51,965 nucleotides of DNA, taken from contig NZ_JOEQ01000042.1 in assembly GCF_000721075.1 (NCBI RefSeq), positions 1-51,965 of the forward strand. The letters are read 5' to 3'. This stretch comes from Streptosporangium amethystogenes (GTDB lineage Bacteria; Actinomycetota; Actinomycetes; Streptosporangiales; Streptosporangiaceae). The notes below the pieces were generated by a model that saw nothing but the letters and a program-made list of their open reading frames with translations, was not told the DNA's origin and made no database searches. The position numbers and the translations under genes are program-made. Positions 12,761 through 20,592 of this stretch are shown here, in pieces (the stretch's first letter is position 1; every line of letters begins with the position of its first letter).

Positions 12761-13429
12761 TCAGAGGCTGCGGGCGACGATGTCGCCGTAGGCGGTGGTC
12801 GCGTGGATGTCGAGCTGGGCGGCGGCGCCCTCGGTGTTCTTGAGCGCGTTGTGGATCCGGCCACAGGGGGTGCCGGCGTTCAGGGAGGCCGAGACTCCGG
12901 CGGCGGCGGCGACCGACACCTCACCGACCTCGGTGCGCAGCACGACCGTGCCGCGCACGGCCTCGGCGATACAGATGTCGCCCTTTCCGGTGCTGATCTC
13001 CGCGGAGCCGTTGAGGCGGCCGACCAAGACGTCACCGGCGACGGCGGTGAGACGGACGCTCGCGGCCTCGTCGAGCTTGATCGAGCCGTGCGCGCCCTCG
13101 AAGGCGACGTCGCCGAACCGTCCGACGGCCCGGAATTCGGCGCTGGCCGCCTTCGCCTCGATACGGGAACCGACGGGCAGCTGAACCGTCACCTCGATGG
13201 ATCCTGAGGGGCCGAGGAACTGGTTCTTCGCCGAGGCCTCGATCCGCAGGACTCCGTCGCCGTATTCGACCTTGGTCTGCTCCGCCACCTTCACGTCGCG
13301 GCCCTTCGAGGCGTCCGCGGGCAGGATCTCGACCGTGGTGTCGGCCCGGTCGGCGGCGATGAACCGGACGCGCCCCGCGGGGATGTCGAGGACGGCGGAA
13401 ATCGGGGCGGGGGTGTCGAACTTCTGCAT
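12761..13429 (-). CDS. DUF4097-type beta-strand repeat protein
   Basis: A 222-residue protein with repeated short beta-strand units ending in Gly-Asp or Gly-Ser turns (for example VRLTAVAGDVLVGRLNGSAE and AEISTGKGDICIAEA). This is the pattern of the DUF4097/DUF4098 beta-helix-like family. There is no signal peptide or transmembrane segment. The start has AGGAG 7 bases upstream. It is divergent from the HTH/GbsR regulator at 13651. The 221-bp region between carries an inverted repeat and several GTTGCA boxes, so that regulator probably controls it. The family's biochemical role is unknown; related proteins often sit beside GbsR, TetR or PspC-type regulators. Confidence 0.85.
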   Translation of the reverse strand: MQKFDTPAPISAVLDIPAGRVRFIAADRADTTVEILPADASKGRDVKVAEQTKVEYGDGVLRIEASAKNQFLGPSGSIEVTVQLPVGSRIEAKAASAEFRAVGRFGDVAFEGAHGSIKLDEAASVRLTAVAGDVLVGRLNGSAEISTGKGDICIAEAVRGTVVLRTEVGEVSVAAAAGVSASLNAGTPCGRIHNALKNTEGAAAQLDIHATTAYGDIVARSL

Positions 13430-13458
13430 CGTGCTCTCCTGCGCTCGTTGTTTCTGAC

Positions 13459-13485
13459 ATTGGAAACGCTACGTTGCATTCCAAT
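13459..13485. promoter_or_regulatory. Inverted repeat before the DUF4097-type gene
   Basis: ATTGGAA at 13459-13465 and TTCCAAT at 13479-13485 are perfect 7-bp arms with a 13-bp spacer. The repeat lies 30-56 bp upstream of the start at 13429, which suits an operator overlapping its promoter. The likely ligand is the regulator encoded divergently at 13651, by position only. Confidence 0.5.
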
Positions 13486-13588
13486 ATCTAGCAACAGTCC
13501 CGTTGCACTAAATTACCATCCATGCAGGTGAGAGCCGAAAAATCGTTGCGATGGCTTTGAAGGTAATGCAACAACAACCCCTCATTGC

Positions 13589-13619
13589 GTTGCAATGGAT
13601 TGAGAGCGAACGCTATAGT
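13589..13619 (+). promoter_or_regulatory. Putative promoter of the HTH/GbsR regulator gene
   Basis: TTGCAA at 13590-13595 and TATAGT at 13614-13619 have an 18-bp spacer. This is a good housekeeping-type promoter, about 32 bp before the regulator's ATG. The -35 box overlaps one of several GTTGCA/TGCAAC boxes in this intergenic region (13473, 13502, 13567 reversed, 13589), so autoregulation is plausible. Confidence 0.55.
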
Positions 13620-13650
13620 GGAGGCATCGAGGAACACGAAGGAGATCGCG

Positions 13651-14406
13651 ATGCCGGGAGGCAGACTCACCCAGCAGGAACGCCAGCAGATCGCGCTGGG
13701 GCTGGCCGACGGCCTCGCCTACGCCGAGATCGCCAGACGTCTCGACCGCCCCACCTCGACGATCACACGTGAGGTGATGCGGAACGGCGGCCCCACCGCC
13801 TACCGCGCCGACCTGGCCCACCGCGCCACCGAACGCCGCACCCACCGCCGCAGGCAGGCCGCACCCCAGGGATCGGAGGCGCCCCCGCAGCCCCACGGAC
13901 GTGATGCCGAGACCGTGCGCGACTACGAGGAGACGCTCACCACCGTCCTCATGCAAGCGGGCACGCCCAAGATGATGGCCCGGGTGCTGTGCTGCCTCTA
14001 CACCACCGACGCCGGCAGCCTCACCACATCCGAACTCGTCCAGCGCCTCCGGGTCAGCCCGGCGTCCATCTCCAAGGCGATCACGTACCTTGAGAGCCAG
14101 GGCCTCGTCCGCCGGGAACGCGACGAACGCCGCCGCGAGCGCTACGTCGTCGACGACGACGTCTGGTACCAGTCGATGATGGCCAGCGCTCGCGGCACCG
14201 CCCAACTCGGCGAGATCGCACGGCAGGGCGTCGGCGTCCTCGGTGCCGGCACCCCGGCCGCCACCCGCCTGGAGAACATCGCCCGCTTCGTCGACTTCGT
14301 CTCCGAGAGCATCGCCCGCTCCGCCGAGCAGGCCCGCGAGATCCTCCACACCAAACCCGAAGTGACCTCGGGCGGCACCGTCAAGCCAAATTCGGATCGC
14401 GGATAG
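13651..14406 (+). CDS. Dual HTH regulator: IS30-type HTH plus GbsR/MarR winged helix
   Basis: A 251-residue DNA-binding protein. Residues 5-50 (LTQQERQQIALGLADGLAYA, then EIARRLDRPTSTITREV) look like the helix-turn-helix of IS30-type transposases. A basic linker follows. Residues about 90-175 (MMARVLCCLYTTDAGSLTTS, then LRVSPASISKAITYLESQGL and ERRRERYVVDDDVW) form a GbsR/MarR-type winged helix with the wing in RRERYVV. The start at 13651 is chosen for GGAG 6 bases upstream. It is divergent from the DUF4097-type gene, an arrangement I believe recurs in Streptosporangiaceae. It is likely a repressor of itself and that gene. Two independent DNA-reading heads in one chain are unusual. Confidence 0.88.
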   Translation: MPGGRLTQQERQQIALGLADGLAYAEIARRLDRPTSTITREVMRNGGPTAYRADLAHRATERRTHRRRQAAPQGSEAPPQPHGRDAETVRDYEETLTTVLMQAGTPKMMARVLCCLYTTDAGSLTTSELVQRLRVSPASISKAITYLESQGLVRRERDERRRERYVVDDDVWYQSMMASARGTAQLGEIARQGVGVLGAGTPAATRLENIARFVDFVSESIARSAEQAREILHTKPEVTSGGTVKPNSDRG

Positions 14407-14791
14407 ACAGCCGTCTCGACGGTCGCAGCCATGGGACGAAGCCGGCCGTGTTCCCGGTCCGGGGTTACCCGGCGAGTGGAGGGCCTACAAGTACGCGCCC
14501 GAGATCAAGGCCGGCGTCGACGGTCAAGCCGTCGACGCTCCCGCCACGGCTCGAACCAGCCCCGGCCGAGGACCCGACCAGCCGAGTGGCGACTCACCGT
14601 GGCCACAGCAGTTCCAGGCCGGACGAATCACTACGGCCACTTCGGTCCTCCTCGCGGGCCGTACCGCTTTCCGAGACTCACCGCTCGACCGCCCCACCGG
14701 CGAGAACGTCACAGATGACGTCCGGTGGCAGCTCCCTTGCCAACAGGCCGCCCACGTCCGAGACGGAGAGAGCATGCGCGCGCCCACCCGA
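14407..14791. other. Degenerate stretch, no recognisable gene
   Basis: No intact gene. On the minus strand a short run (ALSVSDVGGLLARELPPDVI, interrupted soon after) reads like real protein but stops at once and has no start or partner. It may be debris left by the deletion that also truncated the neighbouring SDR gene. Confidence 0.3.
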
Positions 14792-15145
14792 TCAGGCGGT
14801 GGCCCCGCCATCGACGACGAGGTCGTGGCCGACGGCGAAACCCGCCTCGTCACAGGCCAGCCAGAGCACGGTGGCGGCGACCTCGTCGAGCGTGCCGACC
14901 CGTCCGAGGGGGATCGACGGCGTGATCCGGGCGTCGCGCTCCTCGCGGGTCTCACCGGGCCGGTAGGACATCGGCCCGTCGGAGGCGCCGGGGCTGACGG
15001 CGTTGATACGAATGCCGTCGCCGATGTGGTCGCGAGCGGCGGCACGGGTCAGGGTGCTCACACCGGCCTTGGAGGTGGCATAGGAGCCCAGCAGCGTGAA
15101 GGCCGGACCGGTACGCGTTACGGAGCCGATCGGAAGGGCAGGCAT
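14792..15145 (-). pseudogene. Truncated short-chain dehydrogenase (SDR)
   Basis: This 117-residue frame encodes the C-terminal half of a classical SDR oxidoreductase. It has the Ser/Tyr/Lys active-site region (IGSVTRTGPAFTLLGSYATS with Lys next), the NAVSPG motif (GIRINAVSPGASDGPM), and the conserved end (VGHDLVVDGGATA). The N-terminal Rossmann half with TGxxxGxG and NNAG is missing, so NAD(P) cannot bind normally. The ATG at 15145 still has a good ribosome site (GAGGTG). This suggests a deletion from just after the start codon to mid-gene. The TetR-type gene upstream shares an operator-like sequence with this promoter, so this was probably its target. A functional short protein is unlikely. 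Confidence 0.75.
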
Positions 15146-15158
15146 GACACCTCATTAT

Positions 15159-15174
15159 TTGACCAATCGTTCTA
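15159..15174. promoter_or_regulatory. TetR-type operator, copy at the SDR promoter
   Basis: The 16 bases read on the minus strand as TAGAACGATTGGTCAA. They match 14 of 16 positions of the site before the TetR gene (15821-15836). The site lies 14-29 bp upstream of the SDR start codon. Two near-identical imperfect palindromes, before a TetR gene and before the next gene downstream, are the normal signature of an autoregulated TetR repressor. Confidence 0.6.
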
Positions 15175-15220
15175 TTATTTGAGCAGCGAAAACCGACCTC
15201 ACCGACGAGCGAGTCGCGGA

Positions 15221-15799
15221 TCAGGTGAGAACGGACAGGGCCTGCTCCGCGGTGTCACGCAACCGGGCAGGGTCGTTCGAACCCTTGCCTATGACGCGCA
15301 TGCCCTGCATCAGGGTCAACAGGAAGCGGGCCAGCGCCCGCGGATTCCTCTCCGCCGCCAACTCGCCCTGCGCGCGGGCCCTGGCCAGCGCCGAGGTCAG
15401 GGTCGCCTCGACGAAGTCCCAGCTCGCCTCGACCCGCCGGGCCAGCGTCTGGTCGTGCGGCGCCAACTCCACGGCGGTGTTCACCACCAGGCAGCCACGC
15501 CGAAGCTCGTCCCGCGCGGCCTCCTCCGCATAGCGTTCGACCAGCGCCCGCACGGCGGGCAGCACGGGGCCGGGCTGGGAGAGCAGGCCGACGAAGTCGA
15601 TGCCGTTCTCCAGGTAGCGGTCGTACGCCTTCAGGTAAAGCTCTCGCTTGCCACCGAACGTCGCATAAAGGCTCGCCCTGCCGATCCCCAGATGCTCGAC
15701 CAGGTCTGCCATCGAGGTCGCCTCGTAGCCCTTTTCCCAGAAGAGCTCCATGGCCCGCTGCAGCACCGCGTCCGGATCGAACTCCTTGGTTCTCGCCAT
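15221..15799 (-). CDS. TetR/AcrR family transcriptional regulator
   Basis: A 192-residue repressor. Residues 5-52 are the TetR helix-turn-helix (DAVLQRAMELFWEKGYEATS, then IGRASLYATFGGKRELY). The rest is the helical ligand-binding domain, of the type seen with YxaF/LmrA-like regulators (GCLVVNTAVELAPHD). The N-terminus MARTKEFDPDAVLQ is typical of this subgroup, so the ATG at 15799 is chosen. No Shine-Dalgarno is visible. On the minus strand TTGACT, 18 bases, TACGTT, then 7 bases to the ATG suggests a leaderless transcript. The operator at 15821-15836 overlaps the -35 box. The likely target is the truncated SDR gene downstream; the natural ligand cannot be read from sequence. Confidence 0.93.
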   Translation of the reverse strand: MARTKEFDPDAVLQRAMELFWEKGYEATSMADLVEHLGIGRASLYATFGGKRELYLKAYDRYLENGIDFVGLLSQPGPVLPAVRALVERYAEEAARDELRRGCLVVNTAVELAPHDQTLARRVEASWDFVEATLTSALARARAQGELAAERNPRALARFLLTLMQGMRVIGKGSNDPARLRDTAEQALSVLT

Positions 15800-15820
15800 G
15801 ACCGAGAACGTACACTTTAT

Positions 15821-15836
15821 TAGAACGATCAGTCAA
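15821..15836. promoter_or_regulatory. TetR-type operator, copy at the tetR promoter
   Basis: TAGAACGATCAGTCAA is an imperfect palindrome 22-37 bp before the TetR-gene start. On the minus strand it contains TTGACT, the probable -35 box. It is almost the same as the site at 15159-15174. Binding here would block the gene's own promoter. Confidence 0.6.
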
Positions 15837-15889
15837 TTTTGGGTGGCATGACCGGGCAACCTTCGCGCCCCCCAGGCGTTCGAGTCCGA

Positions 15890-16960
15890 TCAGGGCAGGC
15901 CGTTCCTGCTCTTGTAGTCGTTCCAGACCCGTACGCAGTAGGCGTAGCGCCAGTCGCCGACGGGCAGGTGGCGGCAGGCGTAGGCGGCGCTGATACCGGC
16001 GGCACTCCCGCCCCCGGCGCTCGGCTCCGGCGGTCTGCTCCTGGACGCCGAGGGCGAAGGCGACCTGGTGGTGGCACCCGTCCTGGCCGTACGGGGCTGC
16101 GACCGGGCCTTCCGCACCCCGGAGCGCGACCGTCCCGATGCGGCGCTCCCGGCGCTCCCTCGGGTGCCTCCTGCGGCATCGCCCGCTCCCTGACCGGTAC
16201 TTCCGGTCACCGGTGCGGTGTTCCCAGCCTTTCCCGACCCGGCGCCGGTCCGCGCGGAGCCTCGCCCCTCCCCGCTCTCGCGGCGCCGCTCCACCCGCTT
16301 GACCCATCCGTTGCCGGACCTTCCGGCAGGGCCGGCAAGGGTCCGCTCCGCCGGCATGACCCGCGCCGGGGCGCGGCGCGGCGCCTTCCGCCGCCCGGCC
16401 GCCCTCCCCTTGCCCGCCGAGGTCCCCCGCTCTCCCACAGAGACCTTCGCCCCTGCTCCCACCCCGGCCGCCGCCGGGGCTCGCGGTGGTGTGAACACCG
16501 TGTCGTGATCCGCGAGGAGGCGCCCCGCGGGAGGCGCGGGCACCGTGCTCGCGGTGGGCGTCCCGGCCCACGGGGACCAACCGGACGACCAGACGCCGAC
16601 CCCTGCGGCGACGAGGAATCCGGCGATCAGCGCGGGTCCCAGGAGTTGGTCGCGCGAGAGCCTCGACCACGGCCGCCGCCAGGGGCTGGGCGGCGGGGGC
16701 ATGGAGAACGGCCTGCTGTCGAGGTACGTCCAGGAGCGGTGGGCCGGCGATCTGGCGACGTCGTCACCTACCTCCTCGTTCCTCCTGTGCCGCGCGGCCC
16801 GGTGGGGTGCCGGCCGTCCATCAGGCTCGGGGAGGGTCGCGGGCCCGGCGGAGCGGGGTGGATCACCCGATGGCCGGAGCCACGAGTCGCTGTAGGGCAT
16901 GCGCCCTCGCGGTCTGGTGTTGAGGCCGTGGCCGTGAGTCCGATCGTGCTCACCGTACAT
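15890..16960 (-). CDS. Single-TM protein with long basic low-complexity region
   Basis: A 356-residue protein of unknown function. The N-terminal ~95 residues are hydrophilic. A Pro-rich stretch leads into one transmembrane helix (LLGPALIAGFLVAAGVGVW, about residues 108-126). Next come about 190 residues of low-complexity Arg/Ala/Gly/Ser/Pro sequence. The end is a compact, better-ordered motif (YACRHLPVGDWRYAYCVRVW, then NDYKSRNGLP) with two cysteines. The probable topology is N-terminus in, C-terminal motif outside. The start at 16960 is chosen because GGGAGG lies 5 bases upstream. The C-terminal motif looks conserved in character and may be the functional part. It is the only gene between a TetR gene and a strong hairpin. 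Confidence 0.7.
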   Translation of the reverse strand: MYGEHDRTHGHGLNTRPRGRMPYSDSWLRPSGDPPRSAGPATLPEPDGRPAPHRAARHRRNEEVGDDVARSPAHRSWTYLDSRPFSMPPPPSPWRRPWSRLSRDQLLGPALIAGFLVAAGVGVWSSGWSPWAGTPTASTVPAPPAGRLLADHDTVFTPPRAPAAAGVGAGAKVSVGERGTSAGKGRAAGRRKAPRRAPARVMPAERTLAGPAGRSGNGWVKRVERRRESGEGRGSARTGAGSGKAGNTAPVTGSTGQGAGDAAGGTRGSAGSAASGRSRSGVRKARSQPRTARTGATTRSPSPSASRSRPPEPSAGGGSAAGISAAYACRHLPVGDWRYAYCVRVWNDYKSRNGLP

Positions 16961-17223
16961 CTCGCCTCCCGTATCGCGTCCGACCTCCCCCAGCCTGGCA
17001 AAAATCACACACTGTATGCGGCCCATGACAGTACGGTCTTACCGATCTGTTATCAGCAGCAGGCCGCAAAGATAAAGAAATGCGCTGAAAGACCGGCCTC
17101 GCCGGTAAAGACAAGAACCGCCCATGCTTCAGCAGAACCCGGACTCGGCGGCCGGAGACCCGTACCCGGACGATCGAGGCTCCAGGTGACACGGCACCGG
17201 CACCCTTGCCTCCTCTGCCCCTG

Positions 17224-17263
17224 AAGGGGGGTGGGTCGTCATAAATGACGACCCACCCCCCTT
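17224..17263. terminator. Perfect 19-bp hairpin, probable terminator
   Basis: AAGGGGGGTGGGTCGTCAT (17224-17242) pairs perfectly with 17245-17263 across an AA loop. It lies about 50 bp past the minus-strand TetR gene (stop at 17312) and upstream of the one-TM protein gene. The stem has no mismatch and no strong T-run, so it is a terminator in shape but could also be part of a small mobile repeat. Confidence 0.65.
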
Positions 17264-17311
17264 TACAATGTAGATTTTCGAAGCCCCCGGCCATTCCCCC
17301 CGAGCGGTCGC

Positions 17312-17878
17312 TCAGGGGCCGGTCCAGCCTGCTTCCAGCAGGTCGAAGACGGCGTCGAGGGCGTACCGGGGGTCGGGCTCGCCTGCGGCGAGGTCGGGGA
17401 TCTCCAGGACATAGCGAGCCAGCGCGCGAACGGTCATGTCGTCGGGATCGCGGCCGGACTCGGCTGCGACGGCCTCGGCCAGGGCGTCCTGGCTGCGGTT
17501 CCAGAGCCTGCGCTGGTAGCCGCGGAGCGCGGGGGTGCTCATGACCAGTTCGGTGCGGCGCCCGAGCCGCGGGGAGGGGTCGGCGACGAAGGGGCCCCGG
17601 GTGGACAGGAACTCGCGCAGCGCCCGCAGGATGGACCGCCCTTCGGGCCGGTCACGGACCGCGGCGACGATGCCGTCGCAACGCTCGCTCCCGTCATCGA
17701 AGATCAGACTCTCCTTCCCGTCGGGGAAGTAGGCGAAGACGGTGGCGATGGCGGTGTCGGCCTCTTCGGCGATCTGGGCGATCGTCACGTTGTCGTAGCC
17801 GTGCCGCAGGAACAACCCGAGCGCGGCATCACTCAACGCCTGCCGGGTCTGGGCCTTTCTGCGCTCGCGGCGCCCCAT
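17312..17878 (-). CDS. TetR family transcriptional regulator
   Basis: About 188 residues. The N-terminal helix-turn-helix (QALSDAALGLFLRHGYDNVT, then IAEEADTAIATVFAYFPDGK) is a clear TetR type. The C-terminal part (RALREFLSTRGPFVADPSPR, then TPALRGYQRRLWNRSQDALA) matches the common actinomycete subgroup with a MftR-like or TetR_C_17-like ligand domain. The start is set at ATG 17878 (MGRRERRK). An upstream GTG at 17887 and TTG at 17905 are also open, and no ribosome site decides between them. It is divergent from the amidohydrolase at 18044. A palindrome at 17930-17945 lies between the two, so it probably represses the amidohydrolase. Confidence 0.9.
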   Translation of the reverse strand: MGRRERRKAQTRQALSDAALGLFLRHGYDNVTIAQIAEEADTAIATVFAYFPDGKESLIFDDGSERCDGIVAAVRDRPEGRSILRALREFLSTRGPFVADPSPRLGRRTELVMSTPALRGYQRRLWNRSQDALAEAVAAESGRDPDDMTVRALARYVLEIPDLAAGEPDPRYALDAVFDLLEAGWTGP

Positions 17879-17929
17879 GGTCTGCACGCCGTCCAGGCTA
17901 CCCAACTCCAGAACGATACAAAATATGAA

Positions 17930-17945
17930 CTGATTCTAAATTCAG
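17930..17945. promoter_or_regulatory. Candidate TetR operator
   Basis: CTGATTCTAAATTCAG is a near-perfect palindrome in the 165-bp gap between the divergent TetR and amidohydrolase genes. TATAGT at 17958-17963 follows about 13 bp later and can serve as the -10 box for the amidohydrolase transcript, so the palindrome overlaps the expected -35 region. Confidence 0.5.
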
Positions 17946-18043
17946 CATCATTCTGGGTATAGTCAGAGCAGCAGCCCGCAGAGCCACCACAAAGTGACCA
18001 TGCTGCTACATTTCGTGATGATTAATGCGCACAGGAGGACATC

Positions 18044-19306
18044 ATGGCTACAGCAATCGTCAACGCGCGCGTCTTCGACGGGGAGCGGATGCTGGGTGAG
18101 CCGACCGTCGTGGTCGACGGGGGGATCATCAGCTCGGTCGGGGAACAGGCCCCCGCGGGAGCCGACACGGTCGACGCGCGCGGCGCCACGCTGCTACCGG
18201 GCCTGATCGACGCTCACGTGCACACCGGCGAGCAGGCACTGGCGCTGGCGTTGCGGTTCGGGGTGACGACCGAGTTGGAGATGCAGGGCACCAACACCGG
18301 GAACAACCGGGCACACATCACCGACAACGACGCGATGGCCGATGTCCGCTCGTCGGGCATGGGTATCACTCCGCCCGGCGGACATCCCAGCGAGCTGTTC
18401 CCCAAGGATTTCGCCCCTCGTGAGCACAGCGAGAAGGCCGGAGGCCGGAAGCCCGGAGGCGGGCCGCCGCTGATGCCGTTCTCGACCACCCCCGAGGAGG
18501 CCGTCGCCTTCATCCCGCGGTTGGTCGCAGGCGGCTCGGACTACATCAAGTTCATGATCGACGACGGTTCCGTCGAGGGCCACCCCGGCCTGCCCATGCT
18601 CGACCAGGCCACCCTGAACGCCGGAGTCGCCGAGGCGCACCGGCACGGCATGCTGACCGTCGCGCACGCGCTCACCGTGGACGCGACCAGGATGGCGGTC
18701 GAAGCGGGCATCGACGGCCTGGCACACCTGTTCATGGACCGGCCGCACACCGACGAGATCATCGACCTCATCGCTCAGGCAGGGATGTTCGTCGTCCCGT
18801 GCGTGGTGCTGAACGCCTCCATGATGGGCATCACCGGTGCCGAGTTCGCCGCCGACCCGCGAGTGTCCTCCCGCCTGGACCAGGCGTGGCTGGAGACGTT
18901 GCGCTCCAGCTTCGACCACTACCCCCAGGGCGACATCGATGACGTCCTGGCCTCGGTCAAGGCCCTGCACAACGCGGGTGTGGACATTCTGACCGGCACC
19001 GACGTGTCGATACCGATGCCGTTCCTGGGCGGTCTCGCGCACGGGGCCAGCGTTCACCACGAACTGCGGTACCTCGTCCAGGCCGGCCTCACCCCCACCG
19101 AGGCGCTGCGCTCGGCCACCGCCACCACCGCGCGCCGGTTCGGTCTCGACGACCGCGGCCGCATCGCACCGGGACTCCGCGCCGACCTGCTCCTGGTCGA
19201 CGGCGACCCCACCGTCACCATCACCGACACGCTCAACACCCGCGCCGTCTGGCGCCGCGGCACCCGCCTGGCCGCCCCGCGACCGGCCCTGCAGGCGGCC
19301 GGGTGA
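18044..19306 (+). CDS. Amidohydrolase family protein (imidazolonepropionase-like)
   Basis: A 420-residue metal-dependent hydrolase. The HxH pair is at His58/His60 (LIDAHVH). Lys169 (DYIKFMIDDG) would be the carboxylated bridging lysine. His208 (TVAHAL) and His228 (GLAHLF) follow, then Asp320 (ILTGTDVS), giving the full binuclear amidohydrolase set. The small beta-sandwich halves are at both ends (residues 1-52 and 355-420, with DRGRIAPGLRADLLLVDGDP). AGGAGG precedes the ATG. There is no signal peptide, so it acts in the cytoplasm. Substrate is unknown; relatives hydrolyse dipeptides, cyclic amides or xenobiotic amides. The divergent TetR suggests induction by the substrate. Confidence 0.93.
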   Translation: MATAIVNARVFDGERMLGEPTVVVDGGIISSVGEQAPAGADTVDARGATLLPGLIDAHVHTGEQALALALRFGVTTELEMQGTNTGNNRAHITDNDAMADVRSSGMGITPPGGHPSELFPKDFAPREHSEKAGGRKPGGGPPLMPFSTTPEEAVAFIPRLVAGGSDYIKFMIDDGSVEGHPGLPMLDQATLNAGVAEAHRHGMLTVAHALTVDATRMAVEAGIDGLAHLFMDRPHTDEIIDLIAQAGMFVVPCVVLNASMMGITGAEFAADPRVSSRLDQAWLETLRSSFDHYPQGDIDDVLASVKALHNAGVDILTGTDVSIPMPFLGGLAHGASVHHELRYLVQAGLTPTEALRSATATTARRFGLDDRGRIAPGLRADLLLVDGDPTVTITDTLNTRAVWRRGTRLAAPRPALQAAG

Positions 19307-19486
19307 AGTGCCTGCGCCCCTTCACACGCCGCCGCCCCGAACCGTAGGAACTCCGTACCGCGAAGCAGCGGTTCGTCCCGGGGCCGATCACCGGCTCCGC
19401 CTTCCGCGTCCGCGCGGGCCGACCCGACTGCGATGCCGCGAACGACGGCTGACGGGGTCTGCCTCACCAACAGGTCGGGCGGCGCA

Positions 19487-20290
19487 TCAGCGCTTGTAGG
19501 CGATCCCGCCGTACATGAGCCGCTGGCCCACGGTCAGCTTCGCCGGGACCGGCCCGTCGGGCCGCCACAGGGGCAGCGCGACGACACCGGGTTCGAGCAG
19601 CTCGAACCCGTCGAAGAACGCGGTGATCTCCTCCGGCGTGCGAAACCGGCCGGTGCCGAGCAGCGCGAGGAACTTCTGCTCGGCGTCACGGGAGTCCTGG
19701 CTGGAGGCGCAGAAATGGGTGATGAAGAGGTAGCTGCCCGACGGGACCGCCGCCATGTACGCCTCGACGATCCCCCGGGGGTCGTCGTCGTCGTGCAGAT
19801 GGTGCAGGACCCCGACCATCATCACGCCCACCGGCCGGTCGAGGTCGATGAGCCGCTTGACCGCCGGATCGGCGAGGATCGCCTCGGTGTCACGCAGGTC
19901 GGAGGTGACCACCGCCGTACGGTCGTTCTCCGCCAGCAGCGCCCGGCCGTGGGCCAGCACCATCGGGTCGTTGTCGACGTAGACGACCCGCGCCTCGGGA
20001 TTCGCCCCCTGGGCGACCTGATGGGTGTTCTCCACCGTCGGCAGCCCCGAGCCGAGGTCGACGAACTGGGTGATGCCCCGCTCCGCCAGGAACCGCACCC
20101 CCCGGCCGAGAATCTCCCGGTTGTAGGTCGCCACGTCGTAGATCTCGGGAACGATCTTCACGATCTCCGCGACGAAGGCCCGGTCGACCTCGAAGTTGTC
20201 CTTGCCGTTGAGGACGACGTCGTAGGCCCTGGCGATGCTGGGCCTGGTCGTGTCGATGCCGTCGTCCCGCTCATCCCTCTTGTCGGTCAC
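19487..20290 (-). CDS. SAM-dependent methyltransferase (Methyltransf_19 / DUF574 type)
   Basis: A 267-residue cytoplasmic protein of a family expanded in actinomycetes. The hallmark opening TTRPSIARAYDVVLNGKDNF is followed by the SAM motif QFVDLGSGLPT (about residue 95), the acidic post-II VYVDNDPMVLAHGR, and the motif VGVMMVGVLHHLHDDDDPRG. The C-terminal half has FDGFELLEPGVV. Length is typical (about 265-275). Substrate is not known for the family. It is monocistronic; the nearest upstream gene piece is an HAD relic on the other strand. The start ATG at 20290 has AGGA about 8 bases upstream. Confidence 0.92.
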   Translation of the reverse strand: MTDKRDERDDGIDTTRPSIARAYDVVLNGKDNFEVDRAFVAEIVKIVPEIYDVATYNREILGRGVRFLAERGITQFVDLGSGLPTVENTHQVAQGANPEARVVYVDNDPMVLAHGRALLAENDRTAVVTSDLRDTEAILADPAVKRLIDLDRPVGVMMVGVLHHLHDDDDPRGIVEAYMAAVPSGSYLFITHFCASSQDSRDAEQKFLALLGTGRFRTPEEITAFFDGFELLEPGVVALPLWRPDGPVPAKLTVGQRLMYGGIAYKR

Positions 20291-20483
20291 TTGAGGTCCT
20301 TCCTCGCGATCTCCGGGCGATGCGAGTGATCATAAGACCAGAAGCCCCACCAAAGCGGCTTTTCCCATGACCAGAGCCACGTATCCGGACATCCCCAATG
20401 CGAGCGGCCGAGCCCACCGAAATTTGCCACGAGAGCCTGGGGCTGACATACGGAAGACGGTGGTGCGTCGTAGGCTACTGGTC

Positions 20484-20576
20484 GTGATCAGGGCTGTGGT
20501 GTTCGACGTCGGCGAGTGCCCGGTGGACGAGACGCGTGAATGCGGCACATGGGCTGAGTTGTCCACCTCCGGCTAG
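20484..20576 (+). pseudogene. HAD-type hydrolase N-terminal stub
   Basis: GTG at 20484 opens IRAVVFDVGE (the first HAD motif region in the FDVGE variant), then PVDETRECGTWAEL, and stops at TAG 20574-20576 after 30 codons. Intact relatives continue for about 200 residues. Only the start survives. The rest must have been lost before the convergent nucleotidyltransferase gene (stop at 20593). Confidence 0.5.
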
Positions 20577-20592
20577 GGGGCCTTTCTTCCAC

